A stretch of DNA of 12,148 nt from contig DMCY01000038.1 in assembly GCA_003451675.1 (NCBI GenBank), positions 1 through 12,148 on the forward strand, given 5' to 3'. Below are positions 1 to 5,867 of this stretch, piece by piece. The notes beneath the pieces were generated by a model. The model made no database searches and had not been told where the DNA came from. It saw only the letters and a list, made by a program, of their open reading frames with translations. This DNA comes from Candidatus Atribacteria bacterium (GTDB taxonomy: Bacteria; Atribacterota; JS1; SB-45; 34-128). Both the position numbers and the translations under genes were made by a program. Position 1 is the first letter of the stretch; each line of letters begins with the position of its first letter.

Positions 1-159
1 GCAGATACCTTTGCGGCAATGACTTCTGACCGGGCCTATAGAAAGGGGTTGAGTAAAAAGATGGCCATCGAGGAGTTGAAAAGAGTAGCCGGTACTCAGC
101 TTGATCCTGAAATCGTGAAGGTCTTTATCGAGAAGGTGATGTCAAAAGGAGGAAAATAG
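1..159 (+). CDS. C-terminal end of an HD-GYP domain c-di-GMP phosphodiesterase (5' end outside window)
   Basis: The window opens inside a reading frame whose 52 residues match the last part of an HD-GYP domain: ADTFAAMTSDRAYRKGL, then an EELKR helix and GTQLDPEIVKVFIEK. In this family the segment DAxxAMTSDRPYR...GTQFDP follows the HD and GYP motifs. HD-GYP enzymes hydrolyse cyclic di-GMP, usually as the output domain of a response regulator or membrane sensor; the metal-binding HD and GYP motifs and any sensor lie upstream and cannot be checked. The gene stops at TAG 157-159. A GGDEF synthase at 1341 makes this a c-di-GMP turnover neighbourhood. The family call is firm; domain architecture and activity are unknown. 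Confidence 0.88.
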   Translation, partial: ADTFAAMTSDRAYRKGLSKKMAIEELKRVAGTQLDPEIVKVFIEKVMSKGGK

Positions 160-293
160 TTCAGCCTTTTCATAAAAATAGTGCTAAAATAAAATGAAAA
201 AAGTGTAAAGATGGGTGATGATGAGAGATTTGAGTGTCTATATAACCGTTTATAAAGTTGATAATAATAAATATAATGAAAGGTGATTTAAAA

Positions 294-743
294 ATGTTAG
301 GTAAAAAAGTTGTAGTAAAATTTAAAGATGGACGGATTCTCAAAGGCTGGACAGCAAATATTTCTCCCAACAAAGAAGTTTTTTACTTACATAAACATAA
401 AGAATTAAGAAAAAAGGATAAGAAAGATATAGTAGAAGTAAAATTGTCTTCTCTTAGAGCAGTATTTTTTGTAAAAAGTCATAAAGGAAATAAAGATTAT
501 AAAGAAGCAAAAACCTTTGAAGGACAACCTAAACTAAGTCCCAGTCAACGTAAAATAATTGTTACCTGTAAAGATGGTGAAAAACTTTACGGTACTACTC
601 TTGGTTATAATCCAAATAAAAAAGGTTTTTTTATAGTTCCCATTGATCCCAAAGACAATAACGAAAGAATTTTTATAATTCAAGATGCAGTAAAAAGTGT
701 TGAACTGCTGAAATTTGATAAAAATGGTTATAAATTAATTTAA
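294..743 (+). CDS. Small protein with two DUF6982-like repeats
   Basis: A 149-residue protein. The ATG at 294 was chosen because AAAGGTGAT lies seven bases upstream, where a longer TTG start at 258 has no ribosome site. It holds two related beta-rich units: residues 5-63 (VVVKFKDGRILKGWT...SPNKEVFYL...LRAVFFVK) and 86-141 (IIVTCKDGEKLYGTTLGYNPNKKGFFIVP...VKSVELL). The pattern of a strand, a K/xDG turn, LxGxT, then NPNKxxFFL and a closing hydrophobic pair is what I recall of DUF6982, whose members often carry AVFFVKxxxGN just after the first unit, as here (residues 56-66). No signal peptide or membrane segment. The lysine-rich composition suggests a cytoplasmic protein. A weak promoter, TTGAGT-17-TAAAGT, may lie at 230-258. 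Function unknown; proximity to c-di-GMP enzymes is only suggestive. Confidence 0.75.
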   Translation: MLGKKVVVKFKDGRILKGWTANISPNKEVFYLHKHKELRKKDKKDIVEVKLSSLRAVFFVKSHKGNKDYKEAKTFEGQPKLSPSQRKIIVTCKDGEKLYGTTLGYNPNKKGFFIVPIDPKDNNERIFIIQDAVKSVELLKFDKNGYKLI

Positions 744-804
744 ATATATATTTTTTATAACGTGATGCAACAGCACAGCGTAGGGCCCTCTTTCTCTTAA
801 CGCA

Positions 805-832
805 ATACTCGATACACTATATACGATACTAT
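805..832. repeat. Heptamer repeat cassette (ATACTCG-type)
   Basis: Four consecutive seven-base units in register (ATACTCG, ATACACT, ATATACG, ATACTAT) lie just upstream of the -35 box at 836. Non-coding. It belongs to the same class as the heptamer cassettes at 3258, 3499, 3594, 3644, 3814, 6314 and 6372. Confidence 0.55.
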
Positions 833-835
833 TTC

Positions 836-863
836 TTGACATACACACATGTTAGTGTAAACT
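836..863 (+). promoter_or_regulatory. Orphan promoter with operator-like inverted repeat
   Basis: TTGACA at 836-841 is followed after 16 bases by TAAACT (858-863). Between them TACAC (842-846) and GTGTA (855-859) form an inverted repeat in the spacer, a layout typical of autoregulated toxin-antitoxin or small regulator promoters. No gene follows: the next sequence is an insertion-sequence remnant. The -35 box is exact, the -10 box is four of six, so this is a moderate call. Confidence 0.4.
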
Positions 864-966
864 TTAGTGGGGTAGTTAGAAGAAAGAATATTATATATTA
901 ATAATACTTTCTTTGGTTAGCAATAAGCCATATATCAAGAGAAGGATTGCAAAAATATAGAAAAAA

Positions 967-1023
967 GGTGTAGACTTACCTATATAAACAAAAACCCTTT
1001 ACAAAAAGGAGGTAAGCTACACC
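967..1023. mobile_element. Insertion-sequence end remnant with inverted repeat
   Basis: GGTGTAGACTTACCT (967-981) is the inverted complement of AGGTAAGCTACACC (1010-1023) apart from one extra A at 974. The 28 bases between are A-rich. A Shine-Dalgarno sequence (AAGGAGG, 1006-1012) overlaps the right arm and precedes the short broken ORF at 1025. The arrangement looks like the left end and leader of an insertion sequence whose transposase body has been lost. No matching right end or target duplication was found nearby. Confidence 0.45.
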
Positions 1024-1024
1024 C

Positions 1025-1144
1025 ATGGATACTGATACTATAGCAATAACTTTCCCCGAGGTCAAGAGATTGTTTGACCAAGGAAGGGAAACTTGTTAAA
1101 ATGTTATTAACAAATTTTCAAAAATTTTAAAGGAAAAAGAATAA
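1025..1144 (+). pseudogene. Truncated transposase N-terminus (possibly ISLre2/UPF0236-like)
   Basis: From ATG 1025 the frame reads MDTDTIAITFPEVKRLFDQG then RETC and a TAA stop at 1097-1099. Reading through that stop in the same frame gives NVINKFSKILKEKE before a second stop at 1142-1144, so this is one decayed frame of about 39 codons. The short start with ITFxEVKxLF followed by helical, lysine-rich sequence resembles the N-terminus of ISLre2-type (UPF0236) transposases as I remember them, but the match is too short to be sure. It sits behind a plausible ribosome site and an inverted-repeat end, which supports an insertion-sequence origin. Nothing of the catalytic part remains. Confidence 0.4.
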
Positions 1145-1163
1145 ATGTTTAAATATATACTCG

Positions 1164-1182
1164 CCCCCCCCCATCCCCCCCC
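1164..1182. other. C9-AT-C8 homopolymer tract in AT-rich intergenic DNA
   Basis: Nine C residues (1164-1172), AT, then eight C residues (1175-1182) stand in DNA otherwise rich in A and T. A short CCCG/CGGG hairpin with a following T-run sits at its right edge (about 1180-1200). The tract could be slippage-prone or a sequencing/assembly artefact. No gene overlaps it. Confidence 0.6.
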
Positions 1183-1275
1183 GAAATCCGGGTTTTCTTT
1201 CCCATGTTTTAATACTAATTTTAAAGAAATATTTTCAAGAGAGCCCTATTTTTTTACAGGTTAAGAAAAAATTAT

Positions 1276-1325
1276 AAATATTAAACCCAAGGACTGTAAT
1301 ATAACAGTCCTTGGGTTTAATATTT
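1276..1325. terminator. 22-bp perfect hairpin upstream of the diguanylate cyclase gene
   Basis: The arms 1276-1297 and 1304-1325 are perfect reverse complements over 22 bases around the six-base loop AATATA. The core is CCCAAGGACTGT / ACAGTCCTTGGG flanked by A/T pairs. A T-run follows on the plus strand (ending at 1326) and an A-run precedes it (1265-1270), so it could terminate transcription from both directions. The right arm ends only two bases before the ribosome site (AAGGTG, 1328-1333) of the gene at 1341, so it may insulate or attenuate that gene. It could also be a mobile-element relic. Confidence 0.6.
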
Positions 1326-1340
1326 TCAAGGTGTATAAAA

Positions 1341-2966
1341 ATGAAATTAAAACTTAATTTAAAAGATAAAATTTTAAAACCGAGAAGATGGATAGAGAAA
1401 ATCAAAGAAAACCGAGAAGTGTTTATTATAATTATTATGTTTATACTTTTAAGTTTTATAGTCTTCCTGAGCGAAATGTTAGATATTCCTTACTACTTAT
1501 TTGGCGCACCACAAACTTCTATTAACTGGCAGGAAGCTCTTTTCTTATCTATTCTGATAACTTCTGTTGGCACTATTACAATTGCTATAATTAGGCACTT
1601 TGTTACCGAACGTAAAGAAGCAGAAGAAGCTTTACGCAAAAGCCAGCAGGAATTTGTTAGTCTATTTAACAGCAGTCCTGAAGCCTTAGTCTATCTGGAT
1701 GAAAAAGGCAATATCTTAAATATAAACCTCCGCTTTACCGAATTATTTGGTTACACCTTAGAAGAGGTTAAAGGTAGAAATATCAATGATGGGATGATTC
1801 ATCCCCCAAATAAAATAGAAGAAGGGAAAGATTTAGATAAGATAGCCTTATCTAAGGGATATTTTAATTATGAGACTATTAGAAAGAAAAAAGATGGAAC
1901 TTTATTCCCTGTATCTATTTCTGGCTCTAATGTTATAATTGATGGCCAGTTAAAAGGGATAACAGGCATTTATGTTGATATTACTGAACGCAAGAAAAGT
2001 GAACAGTTAAACACAGTTTTATACAATATCTCTAAAGCGGCCAACTCCCCTATTAGTCTTAACCAACTCTACAAGACTATCCATAAAGAGCTGAGTAAGG
2101 TCCTTGATACTACCAATTTCTATATTGCCTTAGTAAATAAGAAAGAAAATAAAATATTCTTCCCTTATAATATTGATAATACCAAACCTATTCATCTTCC
2201 AAGAACTATTAATCATAATTCATTGGTTGCCGAGGTTATAAGGACGGGAAAACCCATTTTCGTTAATCAAGAAATGATTAAAGGGGAAAAGTTTATGATG
2301 GAATTTAAAGAATGGTTTGGTACACTACGTAAAGTCTGGTTAGGATCCCCCCTCAAGGTAGAAGATAGAGTAATTGGGGCAATAGTCGTCCAGAGCTATA
2401 CCAACCCTGAACTTTATTCTGAAAAAGATATCGGGCTTTTAGAATTCGTCTCCTCTCAGGTGGCTACTGTCATCGAGCGTAAAAGAACCGAAGAGAAAAT
2501 CAGATACCTAAGCTTCCATGATGCCCTAACCGGCCTTTACAACCGAGCCTACTTTGAGGAAGAACTGGAAAGGTACAACTTTCCCCGTTATTACCCTTTA
2601 AGTATAATGATGATAGATATCAATGGCCTTAAGGTAGTAAATGATACCTTCGGTCATCATGAAGGGGATAAACTCTTACAACACTTTGCTTCTCTCCTTG
2701 GTTCCATCTCCCGGAAAGGTGATATAATCGCCCGAGTAGGAGGGGATGAATTTGCTATTCTTCTTCCCTCTACCACCGCCGAGCAGGTCCATGACTTCTA
2801 CGAGAGGATTAAAAAAACCTGTGAAGAAGATAACATTAAACCAATTTATTTAAAACCGAGTATCGCCCTGGGTTATGTCACTCAGAAGGGAGAGTACCAG
2901 AATATCGAGACCCTCCTAAAAGAAGTCGATAAGAGGATGTACCAGGATAAAAATATAACCAGGTGA
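1341..2966 (+). CDS. Membrane-bound PAS-GAF-GGDEF diguanylate cyclase
   Basis: A 541-residue protein predicted to make cyclic di-GMP from two GTP. ATG 1341 follows AAGGTG with seven-base spacing; a TTG at 1311 lies inside the hairpin and is rejected. Two membrane helices (residues 27-47 and 67-88) enclose a short loop of about 19 residues. Then come a coiled linker (TERKEAEEALRKSQQEF), a PAS domain (about 98-215, ending GIYVDITERKKSE), a GAF domain (about 230-378) and a GGDEF domain (about 385-535). The active site GGDEF is intact at 467-471, and the inhibitory I-site RKGD (458-461) lies five residues before it, so product inhibition is expected. The DALTGLYNR start of the domain is also canonical. 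It ends right after the domain, with no EAL or HD-GYP. The ligand sensed by PAS/GAF is unknown. Confidence 0.95.
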   Translation: MKLKLNLKDKILKPRRWIEKIKENREVFIIIIMFILLSFIVFLSEMLDIPYYLFGAPQTSINWQEALFLSILITSVGTITIAIIRHFVTERKEAEEALRKSQQEFVSLFNSSPEALVYLDEKGNILNINLRFTELFGYTLEEVKGRNINDGMIHPPNKIEEGKDLDKIALSKGYFNYETIRKKKDGTLFPVSISGSNVIIDGQLKGITGIYVDITERKKSEQLNTVLYNISKAANSPISLNQLYKTIHKELSKVLDTTNFYIALVNKKENKIFFPYNIDNTKPIHLPRTINHNSLVAEVIRTGKPIFVNQEMIKGEKFMMEFKEWFGTLRKVWLGSPLKVEDRVIGAIVVQSYTNPELYSEKDIGLLEFVSSQVATVIERKRTEEKIRYLSFHDALTGLYNRAYFEEELERYNFPRYYPLSIMMIDINGLKVVNDTFGHHEGDKLLQHFASLLGSISRKGDIIARVGGDEFAILLPSTTAEQVHDFYERIKKTCEEDNIKPIYLKPSIALGYVTQKGEYQNIETLLKEVDKRMYQDKNITR

Positions 2967-3132
2967 AGGGGACGGCAGGTGGTTGTTGTGATGAAATGTG
3001 AAATATCCAGAAGTTCCTCGACCTTTACATTTTATTATAAAATAAGACCATCACTTCGTATTTTTAAATCCGCGTCTTCCTGTACTGGCAGCAAATAAAG
3101 AAGATAGTCTCTTTTCTAAAAGAATGAAATAA

Positions 3133-3225
3133 AAAATTTTACCATATGTATCAAGTGAAGAACAGAAAGAAATCGAAAATTTGTATGAGAAAGATATAGT
3201 TGAGAACGATGAAGAGGGCATTACC
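3133..3225 (+). pseudogene. Possible C-terminal protein relic (YVSSEEQKEIENLYEKD)
   Basis: After a TAA at 3130-3132, the frame reads KILPYVSSEEQKEIENLYEK and DIVENDEEGI before running into heptamer repeats. The hydrophilic, acidic, helix-like composition resembles a true protein tail more than random intergenic translation. I do not recognise the family, and there is no start codon or ribosome site. It is probably the remnant of a gene whose upstream part has been deleted. Confidence 0.25.
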
Positions 3226-3257
3226 GCTAGTTTTACCCGCAATTGTTCCTCCCGCCT

Positions 3258-3299
3258 ATACGCTACCCGCTATACGCTAATTAAATACTAACGACTAAT
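3258..3299. repeat. Heptamer repeat cassette (ATACGCT-type)
   Basis: Six consecutive seven-base units keep register: ATACGCT, ACCCGCT, ATACGCT, AATTAAA, TACTAAC, GACTAAT. The unit changes along the cassette while the 7-base phase is kept. Confidence 0.6.
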
Positions 3300-3439
3300 T
3301 TCCCCTTGACAAAATATTCAATAATATGTAAACCATACTATAGAAAATATTTAATAAGGAGCTATAGTTACCTTAGAGAAAAGAAAAGAGGTAAAAGGGG
3401 ATATATTGGTGCTCTATCCCTGGAAAATATTTTCTATCT

Positions 3440-3475
3440 TTGCGAGGGAGTGAAACGACCGAAGCAATCTCTACT
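3440..3475. repeat. REP-like element, GCGAGGGAGTGAAACGACCG type
   Basis: These 36 bases are identical to 10378-10413 (core GCGAGGGAGTGAAACGACCG, ending AAGCAATCTCTACT). Elements of this kind, starting CATTGCGAGG and ending GAAGCAATCT, are scattered in many bacterial genomes. The 5' TGTCA of the full copy at 10373 is missing here. Confidence 0.75.
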
Positions 3476-3498
3476 AAAAATGAATTTTATAGTATTTT

Positions 3499-3547
3499 AC
3501 TCGTACTTATTACCCGCGTTATAACTATCCGCTAGTATCCATCTTGA
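3499..3547. repeat. Heptamer repeat cassette (ACTCGTA / ATCCGCT type)
   Basis: Seven seven-base blocks can be read in phase from 3499 (ACTCGTA) to 3547 (ATCTTGA), including TATAACT and ATCCGCT. The same TATAACT-ATCCG pair recurs at 3651-3662, so the two cassettes share ancestry. Confidence 0.45.
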
Positions 3548-3593
3548 ATTTTTTCCCGATTAGTAGACTATTCCTTCCCACATCTTTTTCTTC

Positions 3594-3620
3594 ATCACTT
3601 ATCACTTATCACTTATCACT
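3594..3620. repeat. Heptamer tandem repeat ATCACTT, 3.9 copies
   Basis: Three perfect copies of ATCACTT and a partial fourth (ATCACT) lie head to tail. This is the cleanest heptamer array in the window. Confidence 0.9.
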
Positions 3621-3643
3621 GCATTTCCTTCCCGTATTTTACT

Positions 3644-3685
3644 CTCGTACTATAACTATCCGATAAACGCTGCACGCTCTACGCT
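3644..3685. repeat. Heptamer repeat cassette (ACGCT-ended units)
   Basis: Six units in register: CTCGTAC, TATAACT, ATCCGAT, AAACGCT, GCACGCT, CTACGCT. The last three share ACGCT. A very similar pair (ATACGCT, CTACGCT) sits at 6570-6583 just before the ATPase gene. Confidence 0.55.
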
Positions 3686-3790
3686 AATATTTTACCCTGC
3701 ATATTTAACTTGCAATATTAAATATTAAGGGTTATAATAAAAACGATAGAAAATAAAGATAATGAAAATAAACTTAGAAGCATTATCTTA

Positions 3791-3964
3791 TTGCCCAATT
3801 GTTCAATTCAATAATCTTGTATCTTGAATCTTTCTTTGTATTTAGAATTTTGTTTTTTAAACTTGCACCTTGCATCTTAATCGGTAAATTGCTCAATTAA
3901 TTTCCTAATCTTTATCTTTATCTTAATCGGCAAATCGGCAAATCGGCCAATTGGTCAATTAATT
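3791..3964. repeat. Mixed octamer, heptamer and hexamer repeat block
   Basis: Phased units change along the block. Octamers TTGCCCAA and TTGTTCAA start at 3791. Heptamers ATCTTGT, ATCTTGA, ATCTTTC run 3814-3834, and ACTTGCA, CCTTGCA run 3861-3874. Octamers TCGGTAAA, TTGCTCAA, TTAATTTC run 3881-3904. Hexamers of the TTTATC type run 3905-3928. Octamers GGCAAATC (twice), GGCCAATT and GGTCAATT run 3929-3960. The 16-base string AATTAATTTCCTAATC is shared with the cassette after hicB. The block ends just before the chimeric ORF at 3982. Confidence 0.6.
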
Positions 3965-3981
3965 AGAAGACACGAAAAAAT

Positions 3982-4236
3982 ATGAAACTAAAAACTCGAG
4001 TATTAGAAAAAACTATTCTTAAAGCAATTAAAACTTTTCCGGCTATCGTGGTTACTGGCCCACGCCAATCAGGGAAGACCACTCTTTTTAAAATGCTCTT
4101 TTCTAAAACTCACACCTTGGTAAGCAATGTGATTGCTGCTTTCGAACTTCAAGCATTGATTAAGAAAGGAATATTAAGAAGAGAAGGGAGGGGTCGAGCC
4201 ACTCGCTACCTTATGAATTTTTCAATTAATGATTAG
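3982..4236 (+). pseudogene. Chimeric relic: AAA_14 ATPase N-terminus joined to a winged-helix C-terminus
   Basis: An 84-residue open frame. Residues 1-48 are the start of an AAA_14/DUF4143-type ATPase, with FPAIVVTGPRQSGKTTLFK carrying an intact Walker A. The sequence then jumps, without frame break, to ELQALIKKGILRREGRGRAT and RYLMNF, which matches the last recognition helix and wing of the winged-helix domain at the end of Fic or AlbA_2/RecG-like proteins. Walker B, the DUF4143 domain and the remaining winged helix are missing. An internal deletion fusing two neighbouring genes explains it. No good ribosome site precedes ATG 3982. It is most likely inactive, though a short P-loop/wing peptide could still be made. 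Confidence 0.7.
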
Positions 4237-4323
4237 GTTAATAATTTAAAGAACTGTAAAAAGTAGCCTGTCCCCTTTTTTCCTATTATAATATAAAAAA
4301 ACATAGGGAGGAAATGAAAAAAA

Positions 4324-5370
4324 ATGAATGATAAACCACCATCTATTCAAGAATGGAAAGACCTATACGAAGCCGCAATACAATTTAAGAAAATAAAGCC
4401 CTGGAACTGGATGTGGGATACTGATATATTTGGAGTGCAAAACCCGCTAACCGGGGAGATTGGTTATTGTTGTGTAATGGGAGGAGCAGGTGAACATTTT
4501 GCCTTAGCAGTATATCAAGGCAGCGAAGGTTTAAATGGATATTTATCACTTCAATCTGGAGAAAATTATCCATCTCTTCAAGATATACTTAGTCTTCAAA
4601 AATTACTAATGGCCTCATTCGAAGATAGAAAAATTTTACAGAAAGAAGATATTCAATTAATAAAAAAATTTGATTTAAAATTTAGGGGAACTAATTCATG
4701 GCCATTATTCAGGAGTTATCGACCCGGTTGCTATCCATGGTATTTAACCGGTGAAGAGGCAAGATATCTAACCTTATGCCTATGGCAGTCAATTAATGTT
4801 GCACTTCGTTTTAAAGATGATCCAGGAATACTCACTCCCCCTACGGAAAATCGTTATTTAGTTCGAGTCCCCAAAAAAGATAAAACAGGTTTATCCTGGA
4901 GAGATATGTGGATAGAGCCACTACCCTTGCAAAAAGGGGAAATTATTGCAGAACCTGTCGATGAGATTCGTTTGGAAAAAATAAAGAGAAGAATTCCTAA
5001 TCGTCAGGGTGTTTGGGAGGTTGATTTCTTTTACTATCCAAATCCGATAAAAGAAAAAGGAGAAAGACCTTATTACCCTTATATCACTTTATGGGTAGAC
5101 CAACATTCAGGTTTTATATTAAGACACGATTTAGCAAAACCTGCAGAGTGTATGTCCGAATTTCAAGTGAATTTCTTTAAACTCGCAGAAAAGAGGAAAA
5201 TACTTCCCCGGGAAATATTGGTCAAAAAAGAAGAGACTTTCAAACTACTTGAGCCTATTGCTTCAGAGCTGGGAATTAATTTAAGAAGGGTAAAAAAGAT
5301 GAAAATGTTGGAAGATGCCAAAGCGAGTATGTTCAAATTCTCAGCAGGTGAGAATCGAGATGTAATATAG
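4324..5370 (+). CDS. DUF7309/DUF6930-like protein of unknown function
   Basis: A complete 348-residue soluble protein. Residues about 5-110 carry the conserved block WKDLYEAAIQFKKIKPWNWM, WDTDIFGVQNP, GEIGYCCVMGGAGEHFALAVY and GSEGLNGYL, which I recognise as DUF7309-like. Residues about 175-290 (RYLVRVP, LSWRDMWIEPLP, PYITLWVDQHSGFILRHDLA) fit DUF6930. These domains usually occur together, sometimes with extra C-terminal parts; this protein has only a helical lysine-rich tail. GGGAGG at 4306-4311 is 12 bases from ATG 4324; an ATG at 4314 opens a five-codon frame only. A -10-like TATAAT lies at 4287-4292, with no clear -35. It is flanked by relics and appears to be transcribed alone. No catalytic motif is apparent and the function is unknown. 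Confidence 0.78.
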   Translation: MNDKPPSIQEWKDLYEAAIQFKKIKPWNWMWDTDIFGVQNPLTGEIGYCCVMGGAGEHFALAVYQGSEGLNGYLSLQSGENYPSLQDILSLQKLLMASFEDRKILQKEDIQLIKKFDLKFRGTNSWPLFRSYRPGCYPWYLTGEEARYLTLCLWQSINVALRFKDDPGILTPPTENRYLVRVPKKDKTGLSWRDMWIEPLPLQKGEIIAEPVDEIRLEKIKRRIPNRQGVWEVDFFYYPNPIKEKGERPYYPYITLWVDQHSGFILRHDLAKPAECMSEFQVNFFKLAEKRKILPREILVKKEETFKLLEPIASELGINLRRVKKMKMLEDAKASMFKFSAGENRDVI

Positions 5371-5823
5371 TGGGCCATTTCTTCTTCTGTTATTCCCGAA
5401 AGCGGGAATCCAATCCTCTTCTCCCTCTCCCTTGAGGGGAGAGGGCCTGCCCTGTGTAGTAGAAGAAATTACTGCATTTGGAAAGATCTCATTCCCTCTC
5501 TTTAGCACAAAATCTATCTCTGCACCATCATAAGTACGGTAGAAAAAAAACCGCATAGATTCCCTAAATAAATAAGAATTTACTTTCTTTAAAATATTAA
5601 AGGTCATATTTTCTACTAAATGTCCAATCTCATTCGGATTATGGGGTAAATTAACCAAACCTTTACATGCATTGCGAAATCCTGTATCCAAAAAATAGAT
5701 CTTTCTATTTTTCCTCACTGCCTTTCTCTGATTTTCAAAATGTGGCTGTAAGAGTTCAATTACATAAGTTTTTTCTAAAATATTTAAAAAATTCTTTAAA
5801 GTAGGGATTGAACAACAATTAAA
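5341..5823 (-). pseudogene. DUF4143 ATPase C-terminal fragment, interrupted by REP elements
   Basis: On the minus strand the open stretch from 5823 reads IPTLKNFLNILEKTYVIELL, QPHFENQRKAVRKNRKIYFL and DTGFRNA, then IGHLVENMTFNILKK and YRTYDGAEIDFVLKRGNEIF. This is the DUF4143 domain found C-terminal to AAA_14 ATPases, with the PD-(D/E)XK-like strand AEIDFVL. A stop lies directly upstream (5824-5826) and the whole ATPase half is missing. After EIFP, where EVKY is expected, the frame turns into translated REP sequence (5392-5445) and ends at 5341, overlapping the end of the convergent gene by 30 bases. It is a decayed gene, distinct from the intact ATPase at 6598. Confidence 0.8.
5392..5445. 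repeat. Two adjacent REP-like hairpins
   Basis: The first hairpin pairs ATTCCCG (5392-5398) with CGGGAAT (5403-5409) around AAAG. The second pairs CCCTCTCCC (5423-5431) with GGGAGAGGG (5437-5445). Both are common dispersed hairpin types. They lie between convergent coding sequences and may act as a bidirectional terminator for the gene ending at 5370. Confidence 0.7.
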
Positions 5824-5867
5824 TTATATACGGGTAAAAATAAAAAATCAAATCTTTTTGCCTCGCA

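Larger units (their letters stand above)
2967..3981. other. 1-kb gene graveyard of repeats and short coding relics
   Basis: No convincing gene occurs between the diguanylate cyclase and the chimeric ORF at 3982. The stretch holds a coding relic (3133-3225), one REP-like element (3440-3475) and a series of 7-, 6- and 8-base phased repeat cassettes (3258-3299, 3499-3547, 3594-3620, 3644-3685, 3791-3964). A frame open at 3306-3524 is created partly by translating the REP element and is not credited. No transposase gene or RNA gene was recognised. Confidence 0.6.

Noticed and set aside
170..373. Minus-strand open frame opposite the start of the DUF6982-like gene
   Set aside because: Antisense to a better-supported gene, composition of low-complexity F/I/H residues, no ribosome site.
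3051..3242. Minus-strand 63-codon frame
   Set aside because: Antisense to the acidic YVSSEEQKEIENLYEKD relic; serine/phenylalanine-rich as expected of a complement shadow.
3305..3330. TTGACA box as a promoter
   Set aside because: No acceptable -10 box at 15-19 bases; nearest TAATAT is only 10 bases away.
3306..3524. Plus-strand 72-codon frame
   Set aside because: Its second half is translated REP element (CEGVKRPKQSLL) and heptamer repeat; no ribosome site or family resemblance.
3594..3960. CRISPR array
   Set aside because: Units are 7-8 bases, contiguous and without unique spacers; no cas genes.
4385..4573. Minus-strand frame inside the DUF7309-like gene
   Set aside because: Complement shadow of a conserved coding region.
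5163..5378. Minus-strand frame at the end of the DUF7309-like gene
   Set aside because: Complement shadow; the DUF4143 fragment in another minus frame explains the overlapping end better.
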